Of a DNA stretch of 59,278 nt, positions 31,780 to 39,912 are shown one piece after another. The DNA comes from Cloacibacterium sp046296655. Lineage in GTDB: Bacteria; Bacteroidota; Bacteroidia; Flavobacteriales; Weeksellaceae. Within the stretch, counting starts at the first letter, position 1. Each line of letters starts with the position of its first letter. A program made the position numbers and the translations under genes. The notes under the pieces were generated by a model. The model was given only the letters and a program-made list of their open reading frames with translations, made no database searches and was not told the DNA's origin. Where the stretch lies: positions 1 to 59,278 of the forward strand of contig JBKBLE010000012.1 of assembly GCA_046296655.1 (NCBI GenBank), read 5' to 3'.

Positions 31780-32283
31780 TTATAAAATTTCTTCTAAGCT
31801 TTTTAAAACTTCACGTTCTTCGTATTCTTCTAATTTTTCCCTTAAAAATTTTAAAACAAAGGGCGCCAAATAAATTAGTGCAATCCCAATTAATTTTTTC
31901 TTCCAACTGCTATGATAAAGGTTTTTCTTCGCAAAATTGGTCACTACGGCTGCCAATCCTATTTTGATGGCGTTTTCGGCGATGCTTCCTACTACGTTTT
32001 GAGTATTGATGCCTATTTTTTCTTCGCCGTATTTATTAATTTTTGTTTTAATATAATTTTCAGAAGCGCCACCTGTAGCAAAACTTAGAATTTTGGCAGG
32101 TTTCAGTTTTAATCGGTGTTCTCCGTTTTCGTCTGTCTTATCGACTAAAAATTGGTCAGTGAATCCATGAGTGATGGCACTTAAACTTTCTTTAGGATTT
32201 TTAAATGCTGCGATGTCTTCTAACTCGGCAATTTCTTTTCTTAAAGTTTCCTTGCGTTTTCTTAAATCTTCTAAGTTTTTCAT
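31780..32283 (-). CDS. Hypothetical protein in the YtxH-holin-MscS operon
   Basis: A 167-residue protein of unknown function. A charged N-terminal coiled coil (LRKRKETLRKEIAELED) is followed by a glycine/alanine stretch and a single hydrophobic helix (about residues 127-145, KKLIGIALIYLAPFVLKF) and an acidic C-terminal helix. It is likely a membrane-associated protein. It sits 1 bp before the mscS-like gene and 11 bp after the holin-like gene, so it is almost certainly co-transcribed. I recognise no family. Confidence 0.75.
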   Translation of the reverse strand: MKNLEDLRKRKETLRKEIAELEDIAAFKNPKESLSAITHGFTDQFLVDKTDENGEHRLKLKPAKILSFATGGASENYIKTKINKYGEEKIGINTQNVVGSIAENAIKIGLAAVVTNFAKKNLYHSSWKKKLIGIALIYLAPFVLKFLREKLEEYEEREVLKSLEEIL

Positions 32284-32294
32284 GTCATGGAATT

Positions 32295-32606
32295 TTAATC
32301 GTTAAACAGCATTTCTATGGCCTTATTGGTAATGATTTTTTTAATGTAATTTCTCATTAAAAAGACCAATAAAATGAGCAATAAATAGAATCCTGCAAGA
32401 ATGAGGAAGCCATAAGCAAAGTTGTGGAGCCAATTTCCTAAGAATAAACCTAAACTCACGTTTAACAAAAAGATAAAGAAAATGGCAAGAACAGAGATAA
32501 TCATTATAGGTACTGAAACTCCAATGATTTTAAGAGATTTCTCGGTAGCATCTAGCTTTACGAGTTCTATTTTTTTTTCCGCGTAATCTTTGATGAGGTC
32601 TATCAT
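32295..32606 (-). CDS. Phage-holin-like membrane protein (DUF1469-type)
   Basis: A 103-residue protein with two membrane helices (about residues 32-54 and 64-90) separated by a short glycine-containing loop (GLFLGNWLH), preceded by a charged helix (DYAEKKIELVKLDATEK). This is the layout of the holin-superfamily III / DUF1469 proteins that occur beside YtxH proteins. No lytic function should be assumed; in this setting a role in envelope stress is likelier. Confidence 0.8.
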   Translation of the reverse strand: MIDLIKDYAEKKIELVKLDATEKSLKIIGVSVPIMIISVLAIFFIFLLNVSLGLFLGNWLHNFAYGFLILAGFYLLLILLVFLMRNYIKKIITNKAIEMLFND

Positions 32607-32688
32607 GGCAAATTTCTTTGTTTAAAGATACAAAAAAAGGAACTTTTATGATAAGTTCCTTTATAAAATTTTATAAAAACTTTACAGA

Positions 32689-33033
32689 TTATTTTAAAGC
32701 GTCTAGCTCTGTTTCTACTTCTTTTACCACTTCCGAAGCTTTGTTGGCTGCAGTATGTTTGTATTTTCCGTAGCTTTCTTTTACGCTAGAAACTACTTTA
32801 TCTAAATTTTCTTTTGCCTTGTCTGATAGATTTCCGTATTCCGACTTTACTTTTTCAGATACTTTATTGTATTCATCTAATGCTTGATCTTTTAAATCAT
32901 TCGCTTTAGCTTTTAGTTTTTTTCTAGTTTCTTTACCTTCTTCTGGAGCGTAAAGCATTCCTAGAACTACACCTACTGCAGCACCTGCTAAAAGTCCTGC
33001 AATAATTCCTGCTGTATTTTTACCTTTTCCCAT
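32689..33033 (-). CDS. YtxH-domain protein
   Basis: A 114-residue protein with an N-terminal glycine-rich membrane helix (AGIIAGLLAGAAVGVVLGMLYAPEEGKETR, in parts), the YtxH signature ending APEEGKETRKKL, then a long Lys/Glu-rich helix. Such proteins are general-stress proteins of unknown mechanism. It is the first gene of the operon that leads to the holin-like, hypothetical and mscS-like genes. Confidence 0.88.
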   Translation of the reverse strand: MGKGKNTAGIIAGLLAGAAVGVVLGMLYAPEEGKETRKKLKAKANDLKDQALDEYNKVSEKVKSEYGNLSDKAKENLDKVVSSVKESYGKYKHTAANKASEVVKEVETELDALK

Positions 33034-33156
33034 TTTGTAATAATTTAGTGTTAATAATTTATTTTCGTTTACCTCTTCATTCGCACAACTTCTATACCAA
33101 ATATAAGGAAAATTTTCACAAATTTATGTTAAAATTGTATGAATAGTTTCTATTTA

Positions 33157-33831
33157 TTATTTCGAAATATGTGATAGAATCAATGCTATGGTTTCTTCTT
33201 TGTTTAGTAAAGTATTGTCTATCAAGATGGCGTCATCTGCTTTTTTCAGCGGAGCTACCGCTCTTTCGCTATCGATTTTATCTCTGGTTTTAAGGTTTTC
33301 ATAAACTTCTTCTCTAGAAATATCTACGCCAGATTTTTGTAGTTCTAGATGCCTTCTTCTGGCTCTTTCTTCTGGACTGGCGGTGATGAAAAATTTATAA
33401 TCTGCATGAGGCAAAATAACGGTTCCTATGTCTCTTCCGTCCATAATGACACCACCTTTTTGAGCTAAATTTCTTTGAAAATCAAGTAAAAAAGCTCTTA
33501 CTTCTGCCTGTTTTGCAATAAGGCTTACATGGTCAGAAACTCTAGGTTCACGAATTTCTTTATCAATATTTTTACCATTGAGGAAAAGCTCTAAAACACC
33601 ATTGTTTAAAATAAATTCCAAATGAATTTGGTCAAATTTTTCAAAGAGTGACTTTATGTCTATTTCTTGGCTGTCATTAAGGCAGTTTTCTAAAGCGAAA
33701 TAAGTAATTCCACGGTAGAGTGCACCTGTATCAATATGGATGAGGTCAAGTTTTTGGGCAATCGCTTTAGAAATTGAACTTTTTCCGGTAGAAGAAAATC
33801 CGTCAATAGCAATAACTGGTTTTTTGTTCAT
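33157..33831 (-). CDS. cmk: Cytidylate kinase
   Basis: Phosphorylates CMP and dCMP with ATP in pyrimidine nucleotide synthesis. The 224 residues contain the P-loop GFSSTGKSS (about residues 11-19), the CMP-binding IDTGALYRGITYFAL, the GGVIMDGRDIGTVILPHADYKFFI segment (in parts) and the LID motif RARRRHLELQ. Length is normal. It lies downstream of porQ on the same strand with a 105-bp gap. Confidence 0.95.
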   Translation of the reverse strand: MNKKPVIAIDGFSSTGKSSISKAIAQKLDLIHIDTGALYRGITYFALENCLNDSQEIDIKSLFEKFDQIHLEFILNNGVLELFLNGKNIDKEIREPRVSDHVSLIAKQAEVRAFLLDFQRNLAQKGGVIMDGRDIGTVILPHADYKFFITASPEERARRRHLELQKSGVDISREEVYENLKTRDKIDSERAVAPLKKADDAILIDNTLLNKEETIALILSHISK

Positions 33832-33936
33832 GCTACAAATTTCGTTAAAGTTTTTTGAATTTGAAAACGTTTTAAATGTTGGATGATGGAAGTTATCATT
33901 TATTACTCAAAACTCATCACTCATCACTTATAACTA

Positions 33937-34935
33937 TCAACGTCTATTCCCAGAAAGTTCTACCAAATCCAGCATTAAGCCAATTTGGTTCACATTGTCG
34001 GCGTTGTGATAACGAACATGGGAATAATCAAATCTAAAAGAAGAGATTTTGATTCCAAAACCAAAACTCAATCCAGAGAAATTTCTTTGGTCCAGAACAG
34101 CGAGTTCGTTTCCTCGTTTTACGTTGTATCCCATTCTAATGTTGAAGGCTTGTTCAGGAAACAATTCGATTCCGCCAGAAAGATGGTCCATCAATTTTCT
34201 ACCAAAACCGACTTCTTTGCCATTAATATCATACGATTGAGAAATATTAAATTGCTGCAAATCATGATAAGTAATGGTGTAAGCCAAAGGAAATTCTGGC
34301 AAAATTCTGGTGTAACCGATATCTGCTCGGAAAGGCAATTGTTCTTTGGTTCCGTTGTAAGATTTGATTTGATAACCAAAATTTCTGAAAACCAAAGCTA
34401 CCGTTTCTTTGGATTGCTCATTGTGATAAGTCACTCCAGCATTCGCAGAAATGGCCGAAGAAGTATAATTGTCGATTTTTGAAGTGAGGTAATTCACATT
34501 GGCACCAATCGTGAAATTATCATCAAACTGATAGGCATAACCTATGCCAAATGAAGCATCCATTGCAGAAAATTCACCGTTTACATTCCCGAATTCATCA
34601 GTTCTCGGTGTTTTTCCAAAGTCCAAAACTCTAGCATTGACGGAAATGAAATGTCCTGCCGTTAAATCTTTCACGTAATTAATGCTACCTAAGTTAGAAC
34701 CTGCAATGTAAGAACCGTAATTAATCCCGATTCTATTGTCCATGTCTAGATTCATCAAAGCAGGATTGATGGCTGCAAAATTCACGTCATAATCTCGTAC
34801 AGAAACCGCATCACCACCTAAAACAGCTTGTCTGGCAGAAACGGGAACATTGAGAAAAGGATAGACCTTGGTTCCAGTTTGTGCAGAAGCCCATAATGCG
34901 AATAAACAGAAGGATGTGGTAAATAGTTTCTTCAA
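33937..34935 (-). CDS. porQ: Type IX secretion system protein PorQ
   Basis: An outer-membrane beta-barrel component of the type IX secretion attachment complex (with PorU, PorV and PorZ) that anchors cargo to the surface. The family start (TGTKVYPFLNVPVSARQAVLGG, in parts) follows a signal peptide ending ASAQ, then NPALMNL and a FadL/PorV-like barrel with a C-terminal FRFDYSHVRYHNADN segment. I chose the TTG at 34935 (KKLFTTSF) because a full promoter (TTTTTG, 18 bp, TATTTTTG at about 34953-34984 on the minus strand) lies inside the longer frame, which would start, also with TTG, at 34983. Confidence 0.92.
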   Translation of the reverse strand: MKKLFTTSFCLFALWASAQTGTKVYPFLNVPVSARQAVLGGDAVSVRDYDVNFAAINPALMNLDMDNRIGINYGSYIAGSNLGSINYVKDLTAGHFISVNARVLDFGKTPRTDEFGNVNGEFSAMDASFGIGYAYQFDDNFTIGANVNYLTSKIDNYTSSAISANAGVTYHNEQSKETVALVFRNFGYQIKSYNGTKEQLPFRADIGYTRILPEFPLAYTITYHDLQQFNISQSYDINGKEVGFGRKLMDHLSGGIELFPEQAFNIRMGYNVKRGNELAVLDQRNFSGLSFGFGIKISSFRFDYSHVRYHNADNVNQIGLMLDLVELSGNRR

Positions 34936-34952
34936 AATTTCAATTATAACTT

Positions 34953-34984
34953 TGCAAAAATAATTTATTTTACACTTTAACAAA
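34953..34984 (-). promoter_or_regulatory. Promoter of porQ
   Basis: TTTTTG, an 18-bp spacer and TATTTTTG on the minus strand match the Bacteroidota consensus. The -7 box ends about 18 nt before the chosen TTG start codon. Confidence 0.7.
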
Positions 34985-35033
34985 AATTAAATGTGAAAAC
35001 ATAATTCTATTAACGAAATTCTTTACGATTCAT

Positions 35034-35041
35034 TATATTTG
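35034..35041 (+). promoter_or_regulatory. TATATTTG box upstream of pyrH
   Basis: Exact TAnnTTTG element; it would give a leader of about 60 nt before the pyrH ATG at 35108. Confidence 0.5.
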
Positions 35042-35107
35042 CAGTAAATTTATTTTTTGCCTCAAATCTATACTTTTTGAGACACCATTTTTGATAAAAA
35101 TATAACA

Positions 35108-35815
35108 ATGAAATACAAAAGAGTTCTTTTAAAATTAAGCGGAGAAGCTTTAATGGGTAGCAGACAATACGGAATTGATAATGATCGATTGGTAGAATAT
35201 GCTAAAGAAATTAAAAAAGTAGTAGATGCAGGCGTAGAATTAGCAATAGTAATAGGTGGAGGAAATATTTTCCGTGGAGTAGCAGGAGCAGCCAAAGGTA
35301 TGGATAGAGTGCAAGGCGATTATATGGGAATGTTGGCTACCGTAATTAATGGAATGGCGTTACAAGGCGCACTAGAAGACCAAGGTATTAAAACCAGATT
35401 GCAATCTGCAATCGAGATGGACAGAGTAGCAGAGCCTTTCATCAAAAGAAGAGCAGTAAGACACTTGGAAAAAGGAAGAGTGGTGATTTTCGGAGCGGGA
35501 ACAGGTAATCCGTATTTTACGACAGATACTGCTGCTACATTGAGAGCAATAGAAATTGGTGCAGATGTAATTCTTAAAGGAACGAGAGTAGATGGAATCT
35601 ACGATTCTGACCCAGAAAAAAATGCAGATGCAGTAAAATTCAATTCGCTTTCTTATGACGAAGTTTTTGAGAAAGATTTAAAAGTAATGGACATGACTGC
35701 ATTTACCCTAAGTAAAGAAAATAATTTACCCATCATTGTTTTTGACATGAATAAAGACGGTAATTTATTAAAAGTAGTCTTAGGCGAAGAAGTAGGAACT
35801 CTTGTGAATATATAA
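35108..35815 (+). CDS. pyrH: Uridylate kinase
   Basis: Phosphorylates UMP to UDP; a hexameric amino-acid-kinase-fold enzyme feeding RNA and sugar-nucleotide synthesis. The 235 residues begin YKRVLLKLSGEALMG and contain VIGGGNIFRG, the UMP-binding TGNPYFTTDTAATLRA and GTRVDGIYDSDPEKN segments. Its stop overlaps the upstream open frame of frr by one base; pyrH-frr is a conserved pair in many bacteria. Confidence 0.97.
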   Translation: MKYKRVLLKLSGEALMGSRQYGIDNDRLVEYAKEIKKVVDAGVELAIVIGGGNIFRGVAGAAKGMDRVQGDYMGMLATVINGMALQGALEDQGIKTRLQSAIEMDRVAEPFIKRRAVRHLEKGRVVIFGAGTGNPYFTTDTAATLRAIEIGADVILKGTRVDGIYDSDPEKNADAVKFNSLSYDEVFEKDLKVMDMTAFTLSKENNLPIIVFDMNKDGNLLKVVLGEEVGTLVNI

Positions 35816-35844
35816 TGTGTAACTTATCAAATTTTCAATATACA

Positions 35845-36399
35845 ATGGAAGAATTAAACATGATTATGGATATGGTAAAGCAAGAAATGGATGCTGCAAT
35901 TAAGCACCTTGATCATGCTTTCCAAAAAATTAGAGCAGGTAGAGCTTCTACATCTATGGTTCAAGATGTTGTGGTAGAATATTACGGAGCAATGTCGCCA
36001 ATCAATCAAGTGGCAAATGTATCTGTTCCAGATGCGATGACGATTTCTATTCAACCATGGGATAGATCAGCGATTAACGCCATTGAAAAAGCGATTATCA
36101 ATTCTAACCTTGGTTTTGCACCTTCTAATAATGGAGATACGATTATTCTAAACGTTCCACCATTAACTGAAGAAAGACGTAGAGATTTAGCAAAACAAGC
36201 GAAAGCGGAAACTGAACAAACCAAAGTAACCATCAGAAATGCTAGACATGATGGTATGAAAGAACTTAAAAAATTAGATGGCGTTTCTGAAGACATCATC
36301 AAAGATACAGAAGCTAAAATCCAAGAACTGACAGACAAATATGTGAAATTAGCAGACGAACGTCTTAAAGCAAAAGAAACAGATATTCTCAAAATCTAA
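35845..36399 (+). CDS. frr: Ribosome recycling factor
   Basis: Splits post-termination ribosomes with EF-G. From the ATG at 35845 (MEELNMIMDMVKQEM) the protein has 184 residues, the standard family length; the ATG at 35815 would add ten non-conserved residues, so I rejected it. Typical motifs are HAFQKIRAGRAS, ANVSVPDAMTISIQPWDRS, NNGDTIILNVPPLTEERRRDL and KKLDGVSEDIIKDTE. It is 29 bp downstream of pyrH and ends in a clear terminator. Confidence 0.96.
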   Translation: MEELNMIMDMVKQEMDAAIKHLDHAFQKIRAGRASTSMVQDVVVEYYGAMSPINQVANVSVPDAMTISIQPWDRSAINAIEKAIINSNLGFAPSNNGDTIILNVPPLTEERRRDLAKQAKAETEQTKVTIRNARHDGMKELKKLDGVSEDIIKDTEAKIQELTDKYVKLADERLKAKETDILKI

Positions 36400-36419
36400 T
36401 GCTATAAACATAAGCAAAA

Positions 36420-36450
36420 CAAAAAACTCCAGAATTTCTGGAGTTTTTTT
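36420..36450 (+). terminator. Terminator after frr
   Basis: AAAAAACTCCAGAA / TTCTGGAGTTTTTTT hairpin. Symmetric A and T runs allow it to work for the converging permease gene as well. Confidence 0.88.
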
Positions 36451-36494
36451 ATTATAACATCTAGCATCTCATATCTAGCATCTAGAATCTAGAC

Positions 36495-37949
36495 CTATTG
36501 ATACCTTTCATGCTCTCTTTCTTTCACAAACTTGCTCCAAAGAGGCTTCGTCAAGGCTTTGTATTTTTCTACATCGAAAACTTGAGAATCGGTAAGCGCT
36601 TTATACGTGAGCCAAACACCAAAAGGAAATAAAACCAAATTAGAAAGCCAAGCTCCGAAATAAGGATTGAGTTTTCCTTTCCAAGTCATATTTTCTATGG
36701 TCAAGTTCATCACATAGAAGACAATAAAAATGATAATTGCAATCACCACAGGAAAACCTACACCTCCTTTTCTGATGATAGAACCCAAACTCGCGCCAAT
36801 CATAAAGAAAATAAGACAAGTAACGGAGTAAGCAATAATCCCTTGTTGATACATGATAATCTTATTGTAATACTTTACAATATCTAAGATTTGGGTATCC
36901 TTGTTCTTTTTTTCGTTTTGTAGAAAAGAAATTTTAGTATAGGCTTGATAGAGGACTTCTAACCTTTTATCTTCTTTCAATTTTTCTATCGCAAAAGGTT
37001 CTGTAGGTTTGGCAGGATTTTTAATTTTGTCGATGTAGGTCACATAATTATTGGTTTGTCCTACCATTTCAGAGTTAATAGAATTAAAAGTAAAATCGTT
37101 TTCTTTCTTAACCTTTACAATCGTTTTATTAATCTCTTTATAGTTTTGAAAACGGTAATCGTCCGTAATTTTTTCTTCTTCTATGGCTTTGTTAATGACA
37201 TCACTCACATCAAAATGTTGTACCAGAGAATCAAATTTTACCGATTGACCAGGCTGTTTCAGTCGTTCTAAATAATTTTTGTCTTGAATATTATCTTCGA
37301 AAATATAGCCATCATACAAAACCAATTTCAAATAATTTCTGTTGGCAGCAGGTTTAAATTTACCTTTTTTAGCGATAATTGTTCTTTGGTCTTCATAAGC
37401 ATTGGCCACTTTGTGCACAAAAACGCCTTCTAAATGTTCCCCGTTTTCCCCATAAATTTTGTCAAATTTCACGGTTGCTCCAGGTAATGAATTGATGAAT
37501 TGTCCTGCGGTAAAGTTGATGGCGGGTTTGGTAGCGGCAATATTGTACATCATGTTTTTGGCCTTCCTCTGAAAATCTGGAATTACATTATTCGAAAACA
37601 CAAAAAGCATGATAGAGAGTAAAGAAACGATGGCAAATAAAGGCATCATAATTCTCGTGAGGGAAATTCCCGCAGATTTCATGGCGGCGAGTTCATAGCG
37701 TTCCCCGAAATCTCCAAAAGTCATAATGGAAGCCAAAAGAATGGTCAGTGGTAATACCATTTTGACAACGTTTACACTCAGATAAAACAAGAATTTTACA
37801 ATTTCCCAATTGCTCAAGCCTTTTCCAGTAAACTGCGAAAGCTGAATCCATACAATATTCACCATAAAGATGAAAAACAGCACGCTGAAAATAAATAAAA
37901 ATGGCCCGAAAAAGGTTTTTATAATATATTGATCGAGTTTCTTTAACAT
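36495..37949 (-). CDS. LptF/LptG-family permease
   Basis: A 484-residue YjgP/YjgQ permease, part of the inner-membrane lipopolysaccharide transporter LptBFGC. Three membrane helices at the N-terminus (starting near residues 12, 58 and 98), a periplasmic beta-jellyroll of roughly 220 residues with the motif TINFTAGQFINSLPG, and three C-terminal helices (about 365-465) ending in FGVWLTYKAL. The Flavobacteriia form is longer than the E. coli proteins. I cannot tell LptF from LptG. Short ATCTAGCATCT words lie between it and the frr terminator. Confidence 0.9.
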   Translation of the reverse strand: MLKKLDQYIIKTFFGPFLFIFSVLFFIFMVNIVWIQLSQFTGKGLSNWEIVKFLFYLSVNVVKMVLPLTILLASIMTFGDFGERYELAAMKSAGISLTRIMMPLFAIVSLLSIMLFVFSNNVIPDFQRKAKNMMYNIAATKPAINFTAGQFINSLPGATVKFDKIYGENGEHLEGVFVHKVANAYEDQRTIIAKKGKFKPAANRNYLKLVLYDGYIFEDNIQDKNYLERLKQPGQSVKFDSLVQHFDVSDVINKAIEEEKITDDYRFQNYKEINKTIVKVKKENDFTFNSINSEMVGQTNNYVTYIDKIKNPAKPTEPFAIEKLKEDKRLEVLYQAYTKISFLQNEKKNKDTQILDIVKYYNKIIMYQQGIIAYSVTCLIFFMIGASLGSIIRKGGVGFPVVIAIIIFIVFYVMNLTIENMTWKGKLNPYFGAWLSNLVLFPFGVWLTYKALTDSQVFDVEKYKALTKPLWSKFVKEREHERYQ

Positions 37950-37989
37950 TTGCCAAAATTATGAAAAAAGTTAGAATTATTTTGGTTTT

Positions 37990-38020
37990 AGTTCTTTTGT
38001 CATGAAACAAAAGAACCAAA
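37990..38020. repeat. Hairpin GTTCTTTTG / CAAAAGAAC
   Basis: A 9-bp perfect inverted repeat around TCATGAAA at 37991-38016. I recall this kind of sequence upstream of extragenic repeats in flavobacterial genomes; here it is next to the large palindrome at 38033-38159. Confidence 0.5.
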
Positions 38021-38032
38021 AGTTCAAGACTT

Positions 38033-38159
38033 GAATGCTCAGCTAAATAATTGAAATCTATTCTAAAATCCCTGAAACTTGTCTTCGCTTTGCTTCGACT
38101 TCAAACAGCAGGAATTTTTTAAAGCCTAGATTTCAATTATTTTTAACGCCTCCGCATTC
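38033..38159. repeat. Large extragenic palindrome (127 bp)
   Basis: GAATGC (38033-38038) and GCATTC (38154-38159) are the outer ends. A perfect 16-bp pair, AAATAATTGAAATCTA (38045-38060) and its complement (38127-38142), forms the main stem. An inner pair AAAATCCCTG / CAGGAATTTT and a central GTCTTCG / GCTTCGAC complete it. It does not carry the GTTRTNNGC core boxes of the attC-like sites, so it is a different repeat family. Confidence 0.8.
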
Positions 38160-38172
38160 TATGTCATAGAAA

Positions 38173-38197
38173 AATCCTTCTCAAAATGAGAAGGATT
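38173..38197 (-). terminator. Terminator after the LolA-like gene
   Basis: AATCCTTCTC / GAGAAGGATT hairpin with loop AAAAT, followed on the minus strand by TTTTC. Confidence 0.75.
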
Positions 38198-38201
38198 AAT
38201 G

Positions 38202-38831
38202 TTATAATTCTGTAATGAGGTAATTCTTGTACTTGTTTTTATCAAAACTGAACGTAGAAGTACTTAATTTCTGGTTTTCTTTGTATTGATTTACGGTAAT
38301 CACGGCCAAATCATTGCCTGATGAAGTCTGTACAATTTTAGCAATCTGCTTTTTAGGCGTATTAATGTACAAAACCACACTTTTTACCCCATTATCTTTT
38401 ACAGGAACCATTTTGATGAGGTCTAGACCGCCACTTTTTCCTGCATAGGTAACCGTGTATCCTGTTTTATATTCATCAAGATAATTGATAGGGGAAAGCG
38501 CTTTTTCTGAACCATTCGGTTGAGCAATCGTCACTTCTTGGTCTTCTTTAGAAATGTTGTACACTTTTTTTCCGTCAAAAATCTGCTCATTTCCCATGAT
38601 ATTCAGTTTGTACTGAGTAGGAGTAGAGTAGAAGATTCCCGTTTCGATTTTGCTCACTTTTCCAGTTCCCGTCCCGTAACAAAACTTGAAGTAAGTATTT
38701 TTCTTGGCTTTATAATTTTTAGAAACGGTTTCTAAAATAGTTTTGGCTTTAGCATCTACTTTTTGCGCGAACGAAAAGGTAAAACTTCCAACCAAAGCAC
38801 TTGCTAATATAATCTTGTTAAAATATTTCAT
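38202..38831 (-). CDS. LolA-like outer membrane lipoprotein carrier protein
   Basis: A 209-residue periplasmic protein of the LolA superfamily, which ferries lipoproteins from the inner to the outer membrane. A signal peptide ends at FTFSFAQ (about residue 22). The lipid-binding half-barrel follows with TYFKFCYGTGTGKVS, GIFYSTPTQYKLNIMGNEQIFDGKKVYN and a C-terminal TFSFDKNKYKNYLITEL. It is a single gene with its own terminator. In Flavobacteriia such proteins are numerous, so the exact cargo is not certain. Confidence 0.87.
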   Translation of the reverse strand: MKYFNKIILASALVGSFTFSFAQKVDAKAKTILETVSKNYKAKKNTYFKFCYGTGTGKVSKIETGIFYSTPTQYKLNIMGNEQIFDGKKVYNISKEDQEVTIAQPNGSEKALSPINYLDEYKTGYTVTYAGKSGGLDLIKMVPVKDNGVKSVVLYINTPKKQIAKIVQTSSGNDLAVITVNQYKENQKLSTSTFSFDKNKYKNYLITEL

Positions 38832-39036
38832 CTGTTAATATTTATTTTTTTAAGGTCAGATGCAACGCCACAAATTTTTTTTTCAATCAAAAATAGTTTC
38901 GGCGTTTCATGTTTTTATTTTTAATGATTCTTGGTGTAGATTTCAAAAAGCGAGCCAAGAAGTTTTAAAGAGTGTTAAATAAGAGTTTAAATTACTTAAT
39001 TAATTTTAAAATTAAATTTATAACTCCGAGAATTAT

Positions 39037-39147
39037 TTATACTAACCATAAATATTTGGGTGCATTAACTTCTCTGCTTTTATTGATTTTAAGATAAATT
39101 CCCGTTAAAATAATTGCAAATGGAACGAGTAGATTGAAGTAATTCAT
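39037..39147 (-). CDS. Small membrane protein downstream of the PIN toxin gene
   Basis: A 36-residue reading frame (starts MNYFNLLVPFAIIL, then TGIYLKINKS, ends KYLWLV) with one membrane helix at about residues 3-20 and a basic tail. It begins 10 bp after the PIN toxin stop on the same strand and is short enough to be missed by gene finders. Whether it is translated is unknown. It would be the third gene of the toxin-antitoxin operon, which is inferred from position. Confidence 0.35.
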   Translation of the reverse strand: MNYFNLLVPFAIILTGIYLKINKSREVNAPKYLWLV

Positions 39148-39157
39148 GTATTAATTT

Positions 39158-39565
39158 TTATTTTTTTAAAAATTCTTTTGCAGAAAAAACGGGAATTAAA
39201 TTATTTTTAAAATTTTTTTTATTTCTAGTAATAATAACATGAAGATTACTTTCTAATGCAGTGTAAAACTGTATAGCGTCTTCAAAATCATTAAAATCAG
39301 AGGCTAAAGCCAAATCTATAATTTTATCTGTGGTAGGTAAAACTTCTACCAAAACTTTAAATTTTGATAGTATTTTTTTTGCTTCACTAAAAGAGTAATA
39401 CTTTGACAAAATATAGTAAGTATTAGTAAAAGTAAGTGCAGAAATATATAATTTCAGTTTTTTACGGTCTGCTTTTGTAAATAATTCTTGCGCTTCTTGG
39501 TAGAAATTTTCTCTCTTTTGTAATAAATCTATGACGATGTTGGTGTCTACAAAAACATGTTCCAT
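39158..39565 (-). CDS. PIN-domain toxin (VapC-like)
   Basis: A 135-residue PIN-domain ribonuclease, probable toxin of a type II toxin-antitoxin pair. The catalytic acidic residues are visible: D7 in VFVDTNIVIDLL, the internal acidic segment, and the DFNDFEDAIQFYTA motif with D95/D99-like residues. The C-terminal VIITRNKKNF segment (TRN-K-F) is typical of PIN proteins. It overlaps the antitoxin stop by one base (TAATG), so the pair is translationally coupled. Confidence 0.88.
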   Translation of the reverse strand: MEHVFVDTNIVIDLLQKRENFYQEAQELFTKADRKKLKLYISALTFTNTYYILSKYYSFSEAKKILSKFKVLVEVLPTTDKIIDLALASDFNDFEDAIQFYTALESNLHVIITRNKKNFKNNLIPVFSAKEFLKK

Positions 39566-39807
39566 TAAGAATATTTTTTGGTTAAAAACTCTTGATATTC
39601 TTTTTTGTAATCATGATTTTCATCAGGAATAATTCCGGTTAAACTTTCAACTAAAGCACTTACATCTTGCTCCTCGTCATGTTTTTTGGTAAGAGAATTC
39701 AGATAATTTTCTATTAATTTAGAAAGACTCATTTTATGGTTTTTTGCATAAACTTTTGCACTTTCTATAATATTTTTGTTGAGGTTTAATGTTAATTTAG
39801 TATTCAT
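39565..39807 (-). CDS. Antitoxin of the PIN-domain toxin (DUF6364-like)
   Basis: An 80-residue antitoxin. From the ATG at 39807 it starts MNTKLTLNLNKNIIESAKVYAKNHKMSLSKLIENYL (read in parts), a ribbon-helix-helix-like DNA-binding domain as in the DUF6364 antitoxins, followed by an acidic C-terminal tail that would bind the toxin. The longer frame to 39855 begins at a non-ATG codon in the operator region and was rejected. It should repress its own promoter through the repeats at 39819-39852. Confidence 0.82.
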   Translation of the reverse strand: MNTKLTLNLNKNIIESAKVYAKNHKMSLSKLIENYLNSLTKKHDEEQDVSALVESLTGIIPDENHDYKKEYQEFLTKKYS

Positions 39808-39818
39808 TTTATGAAAAT

Positions 39819-39852
39819 TTACGTGTAAAATTAAAAAATTATTACGTGTAAA
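39819..39852. promoter_or_regulatory. Twin TTACGTGTAAA repeats: likely antitoxin operator
   Basis: TTACGTGTAAA occurs at 39819-39829 and 39842-39852, 23 bp apart (about two helical turns), 12-45 bp before the antitoxin start. Each copy is nearly palindromic (TTAC--GTAA). This spacing and position fit cooperative autoregulation by a ribbon-helix-helix antitoxin. Confidence 0.7.
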
Positions 39853-39912
39853 CAAAATTTCATATAAATAATTTCATTTTTTTTAACATCCATCATCCCA
39901 CTTCCAGCAAAA

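Noticed and set aside
32295..32606. Prophage holin
   Set aside because: No other phage genes around; it sits in an operon with YtxH and MscS-type proteins.
33985..34482. 165-residue plus-strand reading frame
   Set aside because: Antisense to porQ; the porQ frame has a signal peptide, family motifs and a promoter.
38033..38159. A fourth attC-like site of the cassette system
   Set aside because: Has a strong stem but lacks the GTTRTNNGC and GCNNAYAAC boxes.
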